From: an uncultured Halomonas sp.
GTDB taxonomy: Bacteria > Pseudomonadota > Gammaproteobacteria > Pseudomonadales > Halomonadaceae
Direction: 5' to 3'
NCBI RefSeq assembly: GCF_947490095.1
Contig: NZ_CANLFS010000004.1
Coordinates: 62,001-126,000, forward strand
DNA: 64,000 bases
Shown: positions 34,576 through 43,504 of the stretch, in pieces
How positions within the stretch are numbered: position 1 is the first letter of the stretch
Layout of the letters: every line of letters begins with the position of its first letter
Made by a program: the position numbers and the translations under genes
Notes under the pieces: generated by a model
The model's input: the letters and a program-made list of their open reading frames with translations, nothing else
Databases searched by the model: none
Told to the model about the DNA's origin: nothing

Positions 34576-35166
34576 TCACCCAGGAGGTATAAGTCTCTTT
34601 GTCGCTTTCATGGCGGACCTCAGCGGCGCGTCATCATGCGAAAGGCTGGCAACAAGACTGGCTCCCAGCCATTGGTGATAGATCATCTCCGCCATGGCGC
34701 CGGGGTCATCGATTGAATCAATCGAACCTTCTGCAATGCCCTGCTCCAGGGTTTTCGTCAGGTGCGCGACAACTTCGGCAACGCCTAGCTGTAAAATCTT
34801 GCTCATATCCGCCGACAGGTCGGCCACTTCTGCTGACAGCCTGACCACGAGACAACGGTCTTCAGGGTTGGGACTGATCTGTTTCTGGTGCCAGTCCTCA
34901 AAATAGGCGAGAAACCGTGTGCGCGCATCCAGTGCCGGATGTGTGAGCAAACTACCAAGCCGCTCTCGATACTCCTGGACAAAATCTTCCAGCAGGGCGC
35001 ACCCATAGGCCTCCTTCGAGGCGAAATAATGATAGAACGAGCCTTTCGGAACGCTCGCTTCTTTTAGCAGTATGCCAAGGCCCAGCCCTATATAGCCATG
35101 TTTGGCTGTCAGGCGGCGTCCTGTAGTCAGGATCTGGGAGCGGGTATCTTGATTGCGCATGTTCAT
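34576..35166 (-). CDS. TetR-family regulator of the aldehyde cassette
   Basis: 196-residue TetR repressor with N-terminal HTH (about 10-55, SQILTTGRRLTAKHGYIGLGL and VPKGSFYHYFASKEAYG) and an alpha-helical ligand domain containing Cys in the EDRCLVVRLSAEV helix region. NemR- and AcuR-like relatives sense electrophiles through cysteines, so Cys54 and Cys in DRCLV are candidates. It is transcribed toward yqhD, with matching palindromes before both genes, implying autoregulation. Confidence 0.88.
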   Translation of the reverse strand: MNMRNQDTRSQILTTGRRLTAKHGYIGLGLGILLKEASVPKGSFYHYFASKEAYGCALLEDFVQEYRERLGSLLTHPALDARTRFLAYFEDWHQKQISPNPEDRCLVVRLSAEVADLSADMSKILQLGVAEVVAHLTKTLEQGIAEGSIDSIDDPGAMAEMIYHQWLGASLVASLSHDDAPLRSAMKATKRLIPPG

Positions 35167-35186
35167 GGCAAGCCATTATAAAGCCA

Positions 35187-35203
35187 CTAGACCGATTGTC
35201 TAG
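35187..35203. promoter_or_regulatory. TetR operator upstream of tetR
   Basis: CTAGACCGATTGTCTAG, a dyad of 6-bp arms CTAGAC/GTCTAG with a 5-bp centre, 21 bp upstream of the tetR ATG. Same core as the site at 34539-34553. Confidence 0.68.
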
Positions 35204-35221
35204 CGGCCCATTGAAACTTGC

Positions 35222-35265
35222 ACAATTCCCCGGTTCTCGACAATTCCCCGGTTCTCGACAATTCC
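35222..35265. repeat. 18-bp tandem repeat, 2.4 copies
   Basis: ACAATTCCCCGGTTCTCG twice in perfect tandem, then ACAATTCC. Located between the tetR promoter and the distal end of fdhA. Nothing else was seen in 35266-35390. Confidence 0.8.
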
Positions 35266-35390
35266 TCCAACCGCCTCCAACGCCTCCGAAAGACCATCCT
35301 CAGGAAGGCGTCGGTCGTCGAGGCGCCGCCCTCCGCCAACCCATGACGGGGCGACGCCCTACCCCGAGAAGCACAACGCCGCTTTATCGA

Positions 35391-36593
35391 TCAGGCAGCA
35401 CGTGCGGCGAGGCTACCATGAGGATCGATGACAAACTTCTTGGCGACGCCACCATCAAAGTCGGCGTAGCCCTGGGGGGCCTCGTCCAGTGAAATAATCT
35501 GCACATTGACCGCCTTGGCAACCTGTACCCGCTCGAAGAGGATCGCCTGCATCAACTGGCGGTGATACTTCATCACCGGGCACTGGCCGGTATGCAAGGA
35601 GTGGGACTTGGCCCAGCCTTGGCCGAGACGCAAGGACAGGTTGCCGCTCTTGGCCTCATCGCTTGCGGCTCCCGGGTCCTCGGTAACGTAAAGCCCCGGA
35701 ATGCCAATCTGACCGCCGGCACGGGTGATATCCATGCAGGCGTTCAACACCGTGGCAGGCTGCTCGTGAGAGTGGTCATGCCCATGGCAGCGTGCCTCGA
35801 AGCCGACGGCATCCACGGCACAATCCACCTCCCGCTCACCGAGAAGCGGCTCGAGCATTTCCGCCATGGGGGTATCCTGACGCAGGTCCAGGGTCTCACA
35901 ACCGAAGCTTCTGGCCTGCTCGAGACGCTGCGGGTTCATGTCACCGACGATGACGCAGGCCGCTCCCAGCAACTGGGCGGACACCGCTGCCGCCAGGCCT
36001 ACCGGACCGGCACCGGCGATGTAGACGGTACTGCCCGGCCCCACCCCGGCGGTCACGCAACCATGGAAGCCGGTCGGGAAGATATCCGACAGAAGCGTGA
36101 GATCCTGCATCTTGTCCATGGCGATATCCCGGTCGGGAAACTTCAGCAGGTTGAAGTCCGCATAGGGCACCATGACGTACTCGGTCTGGCCGCCGACCCA
36201 CCCGCCCATGTCCACGTAGCCATAGGCGGCGCCCGGACGAGCCGGGTTGACGTTGAGGCAGATGCCGGTTTTACCCTCTTTACAGTTGCGGCACCGCCCA
36301 CAGGCGATATTGAAGGGCACGGAGACAATATCGCCGGCCTTGATAAACTCCACATCGCGCCCGCACTCGATGACCTCTCCGGTAATCTCATGCCCCAGGA
36401 CCATGCCCGACGGGGCCGTGGTGCGACCGCGCACCATATGCTGGTCGCTGCCACAGATGTTGGTCGCGACCACCTTCAGAATGACGCCGTGCTCACACTT
36501 GCGATTGCCCAGCGCCAGCTCGGGAAACGGAATCGACTGAATGTCGACGCTACCGGGTCCTGTGTAGATGACCCCACGGTTGACTGCCGTCAT
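35391..36593 (-). CDS. fdhA: glutathione-independent formaldehyde dehydrogenase
   Basis: 400-residue zinc-dependent medium-chain dehydrogenase that oxidises formaldehyde to formate with tightly bound NAD. Catalytic zinc region ATNICGSDQHMVRGR and GHEITGEV, structural zinc Cys cluster ACGRCRNCKEGKTGIC, and nucleotide motif GAGPVGLAAAV. Start ATG 36593 (MTAVNRG) with AAGGAG upstream; an upstream start at 36677 is unsupported. It is the last gene of the dgc-etf transcription unit, where it removes formaldehyde released by betaine and dimethylglycine demethylation. Confidence 0.95.
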   Translation of the reverse strand: MTAVNRGVIYTGPGSVDIQSIPFPELALGNRKCEHGVILKVVATNICGSDQHMVRGRTTAPSGMVLGHEITGEVIECGRDVEFIKAGDIVSVPFNIACGRCRNCKEGKTGICLNVNPARPGAAYGYVDMGGWVGGQTEYVMVPYADFNLLKFPDRDIAMDKMQDLTLLSDIFPTGFHGCVTAGVGPGSTVYIAGAGPVGLAAAVSAQLLGAACVIVGDMNPQRLEQARSFGCETLDLRQDTPMAEMLEPLLGEREVDCAVDAVGFEARCHGHDHSHEQPATVLNACMDITRAGGQIGIPGLYVTEDPGAASDEAKSGNLSLRLGQGWAKSHSLHTGQCPVMKYHRQLMQAILFERVQVAKAVNVQIISLDEAPQGYADFDGGVAKKFVIDPHGSLAARAA

Positions 36594-36748
36594 GGTTGCT
36601 CTCCTTCGGTTTTTTGTTTTCAGCGGAAGCTCCGCACCTCGACCATAGCGCCTGTACACGCCGGGACTGTTCTCCATGAGGCATTGCCATATCTAATCGA
36701 GACATCGAGGCAGCAAGCCAAACTCCCGATACGGATGCCACACACGCG

Positions 36749-37525
36749 CTAGCGCAGCACCTTTTCGTCTCTAAGCAGCGTAACGATCGCCTCGGCGCCC
36801 TGTTCCGGCGTCATGTCGGTCAGCACCTGCCCACCGGCCGAGGCCTTGGCGGTGGCGGCCTTCATCCGCTCGGCACCGGTCTTGGCCTTGATCACCTTGA
36901 GCCGTTTCGGCCTGGGCCGCGCGGGCTGCAGTCGTGCCTCCTCCAGCAGCATGTCCTCCACCACCGCCACATCCTGCGGCCGTAACTGACCGCGCCGAGC
37001 GGGGCCAAAGGCGCTTTGCCTGGCCTCAGGCGCCGCATTATCGACACTGGCCACAAAGGGCAGACGCACCTGCAGGCGGCGACGCTGACCCCGGGGCAGG
37101 GCCTGCAGGACCTGAGCCACGCCTTCCGTCACGCTTTCCACCTCGGCCAGCCCCACCACCAGCGGCCAGTCGAGCTGTTCGGCCAGCAGATAGGGCAGCA
37201 TCCCGGAGCCTTCCCCGACTTCCGCCTGGCTGCCGGTCAGGACCAGTTGGGCACCGGCATCCCGCAGATAATCGCCCAGCGCCGGCACTACATCGGCCCG
37301 GGGAGGCTGTTGCAGCACCGTCATCTCCGCCAGCCCCATGCCCAGATAGGCGCGCAGCGCCTCCACCTGAGGATCACCGGCGTGCAATAGTTGAAGCTCC
37401 TTGCCCGCCAGGCGCAGGCCCAACTCGACGGCCCGGGCGTCCTGCTCGGCACGTCGGGCACGCCCCGTGACCGGATGCGCACCGACGGACACCAGGGTGA
37501 TGACGTTCAACAGATTATGCGGCAT
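36749..37525 (-). CDS. etfB: electron transfer flavoprotein beta subunit (dimethylglycine pathway)
   Basis: 258-residue ETF beta-type protein (FixA family) with AEQDARAVELGLRLAG near the N-terminus, LVLTGSQAEVGEGSGMLPYLLAEQLDWP, and a basic C-terminal recognition region RPKRLKVIKAKTG. Start ATG 37525 (MPHNLLN), with GGGAGG eight bases before it, overlapping etfA by 11 bp. The heterodimer would accept electrons from DgcAB and pass them to ETF-quinone oxidoreductase. Confidence 0.9.
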   Translation of the reverse strand: MPHNLLNVITLVSVGAHPVTGRARRAEQDARAVELGLRLAGKELQLLHAGDPQVEALRAYLGMGLAEMTVLQQPPRADVVPALGDYLRDAGAQLVLTGSQAEVGEGSGMLPYLLAEQLDWPLVVGLAEVESVTEGVAQVLQALPRGQRRRLQVRLPFVASVDNAAPEARQSAFGPARRGQLRPQDVAVVEDMLLEEARLQPARPRPKRLKVIKAKTGAERMKAATAKASAGGQVLTDMTPEQGAEAIVTLLRDEKVLR

Positions 37526-38738
37526 CGCGTATGCCTCCCTGGCGGAGCGCATCGACACGATCGATCAGCGCCTGGAGAATCGCCGTCGAGTCACCGATCA
37601 CGGCAAGGTCGGCGCGCTTGACCATATCGCAGCCGGCGTCCTGATTGATGGCCACCACCTTGTCGCACGTGGCGATGCCTTGCAGGTGCTGAACGGCCCC
37701 GGAAATCCCCACCGCCAGGTAGACCCGCGCGGTGACCCAGGTGCCGGTCGCACCGACCTGACGATCGCGGGGCATGAAGCCATCGTCGACCGCCACCCGC
37801 GACGCCCCTTCGGTGGCGCCGAGTTCGCGCGCGGCCTGATGGAACAGATCCCAATCCCGAACACCGTTGCCACCGGAGAGAATGAACTCGGCTTCGGCCA
37901 TTGGCGTCAGCGCCGGATCAACGGCGACGGCACCGCGGTTATCGAGGCGCGCCGCGCCATGAACGAGCACGTCTTCCAGCTCGATGGCGCGAACCTCGTG
38001 ACGCGTATCGCCCACCGGGTCGGCACACTCCGCCGCGGCTAGAACCAGTCGCGGTGCGGTGCGCGCCAGATCCTGCTGTCCGGCGCCCGCGCGGCCGATA
38101 CACTGGCCGTCGGCCATCTGCCAGACGCGGGTGGCCGGACGCTCGCCGAGTTTGGCCGCCAGCCGGCGACCCAGCTCACCACCACCGGTGCGGCTGTCCG
38201 GTATCAACCAGTGGCGCGGGGCCAGCTGGGCATCCACCGCCCGGAGCATCATGACTCGCTGCTCCGGTGAATAGCCCGCGACGGCCTCGCTCGAGATATG
38301 CAGCAGACGGTCGATACCGGCGGTGTCGAAGGCACTCTCCTTGTGCTCCCCGAAGACCACCGCGACCACCGCGCCCTCACTGCCGGCAAGCGTGTTGGCC
38401 AGGCCGAACAGGTCCTTGTCGTGACTGCTCAGGCGGCCACCGACCATGTCCGGCACCACCACGATATGAAAGGCGGGCTGCTCGATGATGTGCAGCGGCA
38501 GCTGTACCGCCGCATCGACGCGGGCACGCTGGCGGCTGCCACCCTGCTGGGCACCGCTACGGTCGATACGCTTGAGCCCATTGGGGCCAGCGAAGCCTAG
38601 CACATGGGGGTTCTTGCGGATCAGGCCGCTGGGGCCCACCCAGCTAGCCTCGAGTGGCTGCATCGAGGCATGCAGCGGATGCAGGCGGTTACGGGCGATC
38701 CACTCGCTACGCGGGTCGCGGCGAAGACTATCGGTCAT
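37515..38738 (-). CDS. etfA: electron transfer flavoprotein alpha subunit (dimethylglycine pathway)
   Basis: 407-residue ETF alpha-type protein, longer than the housekeeping form (about 310) because of an N-terminal extension (residues 1-80). The C-terminal FAD-binding domain has RQVGATGTWVTARVYLAVGISGAVQHLQG and AINQDAGCDMVKRADLAVIGD. GGAGG precedes ATG 38738, which overlaps the dgcB stop by one base (TGATG). Same order as in P. aeruginosa beside dgcAB. Confidence 0.92.
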   Translation of the reverse strand: MTDSLRRDPRSEWIARNRLHPLHASMQPLEASWVGPSGLIRKNPHVLGFAGPNGLKRIDRSGAQQGGSRQRARVDAAVQLPLHIIEQPAFHIVVVPDMVGGRLSSHDKDLFGLANTLAGSEGAVVAVVFGEHKESAFDTAGIDRLLHISSEAVAGYSPEQRVMMLRAVDAQLAPRHWLIPDSRTGGGELGRRLAAKLGERPATRVWQMADGQCIGRAGAGQQDLARTAPRLVLAAAECADPVGDTRHEVRAIELEDVLVHGAARLDNRGAVAVDPALTPMAEAEFILSGGNGVRDWDLFHQAARELGATEGASRVAVDDGFMPRDRQVGATGTWVTARVYLAVGISGAVQHLQGIATCDKVVAINQDAGCDMVKRADLAVIGDSTAILQALIDRVDALRQGGIRDAA

Positions 38739-40699
38739 CAGTGCACCTCCAGGACGTCGGGGCGGGCCACCGGCTTTTGCGTCGCCGGCGCGGGCGCGTC
38801 AACCAGTGCGTCTGCGACCAGCTCGGCGATATCCTTGACGTGTGGCCGAGGCTCGACCACGCCTTCGAACATCGCGGTACACTGCGGGCAGCCCACGGCC
38901 ACCAGCTCGGCACCGGTTTCCTTGATGTCGTTCATGCGCATATCGGGGATTCGCTGCTTACCGGGAACATCGGTGATCGGTGCACCGCCGCCGCCGCCAC
39001 AGCAACGCGAGCGGAAACCGGATCGCTCCATCTCCTTGACCTCAATGCCGATGGCCTTGAGCACGCTACGCGGGGCCTCGTATTCGCCGTTGTAGCGACC
39101 GAGGTAGCAGGGGTCGTGATAGGTGACGCTGCCTCCCTTGTGCTGGCCGAGGGTGAGTCGCTTGTCGGCGATCAATTCATCCATGTAGGTACTGTGGTGC
39201 AGCACCTGATAATTGCCGCCCAGTGCACCGTATTCATTTTTCAGCACATGGAAGCTGTGCGGGTCACAGGTCACAATCCTGTCGAAGCGGTATTGCGCCA
39301 GGCTGGCAATGTTGCGCCGGGCCAGGCGCTGAAAGGTTGCCTCATCACCCAGGCGTCGCGCCACATCGCCACTATCGCGCTCTTCCTGCCCCAGCACGGC
39401 GAAGTCGACACCCGCCGCCTTGAGCACCTTGACGAAGGCCCGCAAGGTACGCTGGTTACGCATGTCGAAGGCCCCATCGCCGACCCAGAACAGAACGTCC
39501 GCCTGCTTCTTCTCGCTCATCAACGGCAAATTGAGATCGGCGGCCCAGTTCAGGCGCCCTCCGGGATTGAAACCGCCGGGATTGTCGGTGGCGATCAGGT
39601 TGTCGAGAACCTCAGCACCCTTGTTCGGCGTGGCGCCCTGCTCCAGGGTCAGATGGCGACGCATGTCGACGATGGCGTCGACGTGCTCGATCATCATCGG
39701 GCACTCCTCGACACAGGCGCGACAGGTGGTGCAGGACCATAAGGTATCGGCATCGACCAACCCCTTGCCCTGCAGATTGACGATGGGCTGGTGCGGGCCG
39801 CCACTGTGCTCCCCCAGCGGAACGCCCGGATAGGGGCTGCCGGCAAAATCGGCATCGTTGCCACCGGCCAGGCCGATGACCATGTCTTGTATCAATTTTT
39901 TCGGATTCAGCGGCTGGCCGGCGGCGAAGGCCGGGCACGCCGCTTCGCACTTGCCGCACTGCACGCAGGCATCGAAGCCGAGCAGCTGATTCCAGGTAAA
40001 GTCAGTGGGCTTTTCCACGCCCAGCGGGGCATCCGGCGCCTCCAGGTCCAACGCCTTGAGGCCGGTCGAGCGACCGTCCCCAAAGCGTTCGGCACGACGA
40101 TGCCAGGCCAGATGCAGGGCGCCCGCGAAGGCGTGCTTCATGGGCCCGCCCCAGGTCATGCCGAAAAACATCTCGGCAATGCCCCAGGCCACGCCAGCCA
40201 ACAGGAGCAACGCGAGGCCCCATCCCCCCACATCGCCCGGTAGAATGCCGGCCACCGGCAGGGTCACGACAAAGAAGCTCACCGAGAACATCAGCAGGCT
40301 TTTGGGTAATCGGTCCCAGGGCCCCTTGGACAGGCGCGCCGGTGGGTTGCGACGACGCTTGGCGACGAACAGGGCGCCACAGAACATCAGCACGGTGGCA
40401 CCCAGCAGGGCGAAGCCCAAGAGGCGATGATGCAGGCCGAAACCGTGCACGATGATCGCCAGCAACGCCGCCAGCACGAAGCCTCCCGCAGTGGCGACGT
40501 GGGTCCGGGACATGTAGGTGTCGCGCTCCACCACCCGGTGCAGATCGACCAGGTAGCGGCGCGGCATGGCCGCCAGCCCCCGCATCAATGACACCGGCGA
40601 CGGGCGTCCCTGGCGCCACAAGCTCACGCGCCGCCAGGCACCCAGCAACATCAGGGCCAAGGCACAGAACATCAGTATGGGCAGGAGGGTATCGAGCAT
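38738..40699 (-). CDS. dgcB: dimethylglycine demethylase Fe-S subunit
   Basis: 653-residue membrane-linked iron-sulfur protein of the heterodisulfide-reductase-like type. It has N-terminal hydrophobic spans (about 5-20, 70-110, 135-180), then two 4Fe-4S clusters (Cys245, Cys248, Cys251, Cys255 in ACVQCGKCEAACP, and CTTCRACVEECP), and two CCG-type domains (HDPCYLGRYNG; RSRCCGGGGG). With DgcA it converts dimethylglycine to sarcosine plus formaldehyde, feeding EtfAB. GAGGTGAG precedes ATG 40699. Confidence 0.94.
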   Translation of the reverse strand: MLDTLLPILMFCALALMLLGAWRRVSLWRQGRPSPVSLMRGLAAMPRRYLVDLHRVVERDTYMSRTHVATAGGFVLAALLAIIVHGFGLHHRLLGFALLGATVLMFCGALFVAKRRRNPPARLSKGPWDRLPKSLLMFSVSFFVVTLPVAGILPGDVGGWGLALLLLAGVAWGIAEMFFGMTWGGPMKHAFAGALHLAWHRRAERFGDGRSTGLKALDLEAPDAPLGVEKPTDFTWNQLLGFDACVQCGKCEAACPAFAAGQPLNPKKLIQDMVIGLAGGNDADFAGSPYPGVPLGEHSGGPHQPIVNLQGKGLVDADTLWSCTTCRACVEECPMMIEHVDAIVDMRRHLTLEQGATPNKGAEVLDNLIATDNPGGFNPGGRLNWAADLNLPLMSEKKQADVLFWVGDGAFDMRNQRTLRAFVKVLKAAGVDFAVLGQEERDSGDVARRLGDEATFQRLARRNIASLAQYRFDRIVTCDPHSFHVLKNEYGALGGNYQVLHHSTYMDELIADKRLTLGQHKGGSVTYHDPCYLGRYNGEYEAPRSVLKAIGIEVKEMERSGFRSRCCGGGGGAPITDVPGKQRIPDMRMNDIKETGAELVAVGCPQCTAMFEGVVEPRPHVKDIAELVADALVDAPAPATQKPVARPDVLEVH

Positions 40700-40793
40700 T
40701 CGGGCTCACCTCGCAAACTTGGAGTTATTAGGCGACCCGGCTGCCACGCACGGGCCGCTGAAAGCGTCATGGGCGAGCGCCATAAACGTATGC

Positions 40794-42866
40794 CTAGAAG
40801 TCCTTGCAAAGGCGCAGGGCATCGTAAATCGCCGCATGGGTGTTGCGCGGTGCGGTACAGTCCCCCAGACGGAACAGCAGGAAGCCATCTCCCTCCTCCG
40901 CCAGACAAGGTTGCGGCTGAATGGCGTAGAGCGCCTCCAGGTCCACCTGCCCCTTGTTACGCGACTGCTCCTTGAGGCCGTAATAGAGCACTTCATCCGG
41001 CCGGATGCCGTTCTCCACCACCACCTGATCGACCACTCGCTCCTCCTGGGTACCGCTGTACTCGTTTTCGAGCACTGCCACCAGAGCGTCACCCTCACGA
41101 TAGACCCGGCGCAGCATCAGGTCGGAGGTCATGATCACCTCCTTCTCGTAAAGACTGCGGTAGTAGGTCGGGAAGGTGGTGCCCCCCGCGGCACAGCCGG
41201 GCTTGATGTCATCGGTGACGATCTCGACCTTGGCCCCCTTGTCGGCCAGAAAGTCCGCGGCGGACACCCCGGCAAACTCACAGATGGAATCGAAGATCAG
41301 CACGTTCTTGCCCGGCTCGACATGACCACTAAGGACATCCCAGGTACTGACCACCAGGCTCTCGTCAGAATTCTCGGCGTAGCCCCACTCCGCGTGCTGA
41401 TCGAGGAAGGGGCGGCCACCGGTGGCCAGCACCACAATATCCGGGGCTAGATCCTTGATCGCTGCTTCATCGGCACGGGTGGCCAGGCGCAGATCGATAC
41501 CGAGACGCGTCAACTCGAGCTGATACCAGCGGGTAATACCCGCGATCTGGTCACGCTGCGGTGCCTTGGCGGCGATGGTAATCTGCCCGCCCAGGGCATC
41601 GCTTGTCTCGAACAGGGTCACGTCGTGGCCACGCTCGGCTGCCACACGCGCCGCTTCCATCCCGCCCGGACCACCGCCGACCACCACCACCTTGCGCCTG
41701 GTGCCGGAGGTCTTCTCGATGATGTGCGGCAATCCCATGTATTCGCGGGTGGTCGCGGCATTCTGGATGCACAGTACATCTATTCCCTGGTACTGGCGGT
41801 CGATGCAGTAATTCGCCCCGACGCACTGCTTGATCCGGTCGACCTGGTCCATCTTGATCTTGGCGATCAGGTGAGGGTCGGCGATGAGGCCACGGGTCAT
41901 GCCGACCATGTCGACGTAACCGCCTTCGAGAATACGCGTGGCCTGGTTCGGGTCCTTGATGTTCTGCGCGTGCAACACCGGGGCCTTGACCACCTCCTTG
42001 ATTCCCGCGGCCAGATGCAGGAAGGGCTCCGGCGGGAAACTCATGTTGGGAATGGCATTGGCCAGGGTGTTGTGGGTGTCGGCGCCCGAACCGACCACGC
42101 CGATGAAGTCGAGCATGCCGGTGTCATCGTAGTACTTGGCAATCTGCTTCATGTCCTCGTGGGACAGGCCATCGGCATGGAATTCATCGCCGGACAGCCG
42201 CATGCCCACGCAGAAGTCGTCACCGACCTCGGCGCGCACCGCCTTGAGTACCTCCAGGCCGAACTTCATGCGGCCCTCGAAGGTACCGCCCCACTCATCG
42301 GTACGCTTGTTGACCCGCGGGCTCCAGAACTGGTCGATCATGTGCTGGTGCACGGCGGACAGCTCGACGCCATCCAGCCCACCGGCCTTGGCCCGACCCG
42401 CCGCCTTGGCGAAGTCACCGATGATGCGCCAGATCTCTTCCGGTTCGATGGTCTTGCAGGACGCACGATGGATCGGCTCACGGATGCCGGACGGCGACAG
42501 CAGCGTCGGCCAATCATTGCCATGCCAGCTCGTGCGGCGCCCCATGTGGGTAATCTGGATCATGATCTTGGCGCCATGCCTGTGCATCGCATCCGCCAGA
42601 TTCTGAAAGTGTGGAATGATTCGGTCGGTGGAAAGGTTCACCGAGCTCCACCACTCATGCGGGCTGTCGATGGAGACCACCGAGGAGCCGCCACAGATGG
42701 CCAGACCCACGCCACCCTTGGCCTTCTCTTCGTAATACTTGACGTAACGCTCGGTGGTCATGCCGCCGTCGGTGGCGATGACCTCGGCATGGGCCGTCGA
42801 CATCACACGGTTGCGGATGGTCAGTTTGCCGAGTTGAATCGGCTGGAACATTGCTTCGAAGGCCAT
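40794..42866 (-). CDS. dgcA: dimethylglycine demethylase flavoprotein subunit
   Basis: 690-residue protein of the old-yellow-enzyme/dimethylamine-dehydrogenase type. FMN-binding TIM barrel (1-370) with STAHAEVIATDGG, 4Fe-4S cysteine region CVGANYCIDRQYQGIDVLCIQ near 330-350, then an ADP-binding domain with VVVVGGGPGGMEAARVAAERG. It demethylates dimethylglycine together with DgcB. GAGGAA precedes ATG 42866. It lies 15 bp downstream of the DUF5943 gene, the same order as PA5397-PA5399. Confidence 0.95.
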   Translation of the reverse strand: MAFEAMFQPIQLGKLTIRNRVMSTAHAEVIATDGGMTTERYVKYYEEKAKGGVGLAICGGSSVVSIDSPHEWWSSVNLSTDRIIPHFQNLADAMHRHGAKIMIQITHMGRRTSWHGNDWPTLLSPSGIREPIHRASCKTIEPEEIWRIIGDFAKAAGRAKAGGLDGVELSAVHQHMIDQFWSPRVNKRTDEWGGTFEGRMKFGLEVLKAVRAEVGDDFCVGMRLSGDEFHADGLSHEDMKQIAKYYDDTGMLDFIGVVGSGADTHNTLANAIPNMSFPPEPFLHLAAGIKEVVKAPVLHAQNIKDPNQATRILEGGYVDMVGMTRGLIADPHLIAKIKMDQVDRIKQCVGANYCIDRQYQGIDVLCIQNAATTREYMGLPHIIEKTSGTRRKVVVVGGGPGGMEAARVAAERGHDVTLFETSDALGGQITIAAKAPQRDQIAGITRWYQLELTRLGIDLRLATRADEAAIKDLAPDIVVLATGGRPFLDQHAEWGYAENSDESLVVSTWDVLSGHVEPGKNVLIFDSICEFAGVSAADFLADKGAKVEIVTDDIKPGCAAGGTTFPTYYRSLYEKEVIMTSDLMLRRVYREGDALVAVLENEYSGTQEERVVDQVVVENGIRPDEVLYYGLKEQSRNKGQVDLEALYAIQPQPCLAEEGDGFLLFRLGDCTAPRNTHAAIYDALRLCKDF

Positions 42867-42881
42867 AAGAGATTCCTCGAC

Positions 42882-43412
42882 TTAGAGCGGCTTGACGATG
42901 AAGAGACCGTGGTCGTGACCTTCCTGTGACGCCCCGTATACCTGTTCGGCACGCGTGCGAATGCTGCTGCCCTGGGCCTCAAGGATCTGGTCCATCGCTC
43001 CGGCGAACCAGCCGGTGAACATATAGTCGACCTTGCGCCCACATTGACCGTAGACATAGACGAAGGCGGAGTGGTCGAGGCGCACCTCACAGGTCCCCTT
43101 ATCGAGGTCGATCGATAGCGTCTCGAACAGACCCCAGCCACGCTGCGAGAGGCGTTTCATATAGTGCTCAAACACGGCCACGCCAGACAGGCCATGGCAC
43201 TCGGCCTCCTTCTCGCACCAGTGCCAAGCCGACTTGTAGCCCGCCTTATAAAGAATCTCGGCGTAGGCCTCGGCGCCCAGTACCTCTTCGACCCCCCTAT
43301 GGTTATTCACAAAGAAATGACGCGGCACATAGAGCATCGGCAGGGCATCGGTCGTCCAGACACCGGTTTCGCTATCAACTTCTATGGGCATCTCGGGGGC
43401 ATGTGTCGCCAT
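42882..43412 (-). CDS. DUF5943/V4R-like protein of the dgc operon
   Basis: 176-residue soluble protein with a C-terminal region resembling the V4R (4-vinyl reductase) ligand-binding fold (RLDHSAFVYVYGQCGRKVDYMFTGWFAGAM in part). Orthologues sit in the same place, between the dipeptidase and dgcA, in Pseudomonas; I know of no assigned reaction. Start ATG 43412 (MATHAPEMPIEVD) with GGGAG nine bases upstream. Conserved gene order argues for a role in dimethylglycine demethylase assembly or sensing, which is inference. Confidence 0.85.
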   Translation of the reverse strand: MATHAPEMPIEVDSETGVWTTDALPMLYVPRHFFVNNHRGVEEVLGAEAYAEILYKAGYKSAWHWCEKEAECHGLSGVAVFEHYMKRLSQRGWGLFETLSIDLDKGTCEVRLDHSAFVYVYGQCGRKVDYMFTGWFAGAMDQILEAQGSSIRTRAEQVYGASQEGHDHGLFIVKPL

Positions 43413-43504
43413 GTGTATAAACTCCCAGAATCGATTGATTATCTTGACCGACCAGCCCACTCGCGTGATGAGTAACCTGCGCGTGGCGCCGGAAAAGAGG
43501 CGAG

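Noticed and set aside
35187..35265. CRISPR array or phage attachment site near the 18-bp repeat
   Set aside because: Only 2.4 direct tandem copies without spacers; no integrase, tRNA or cas gene nearby.
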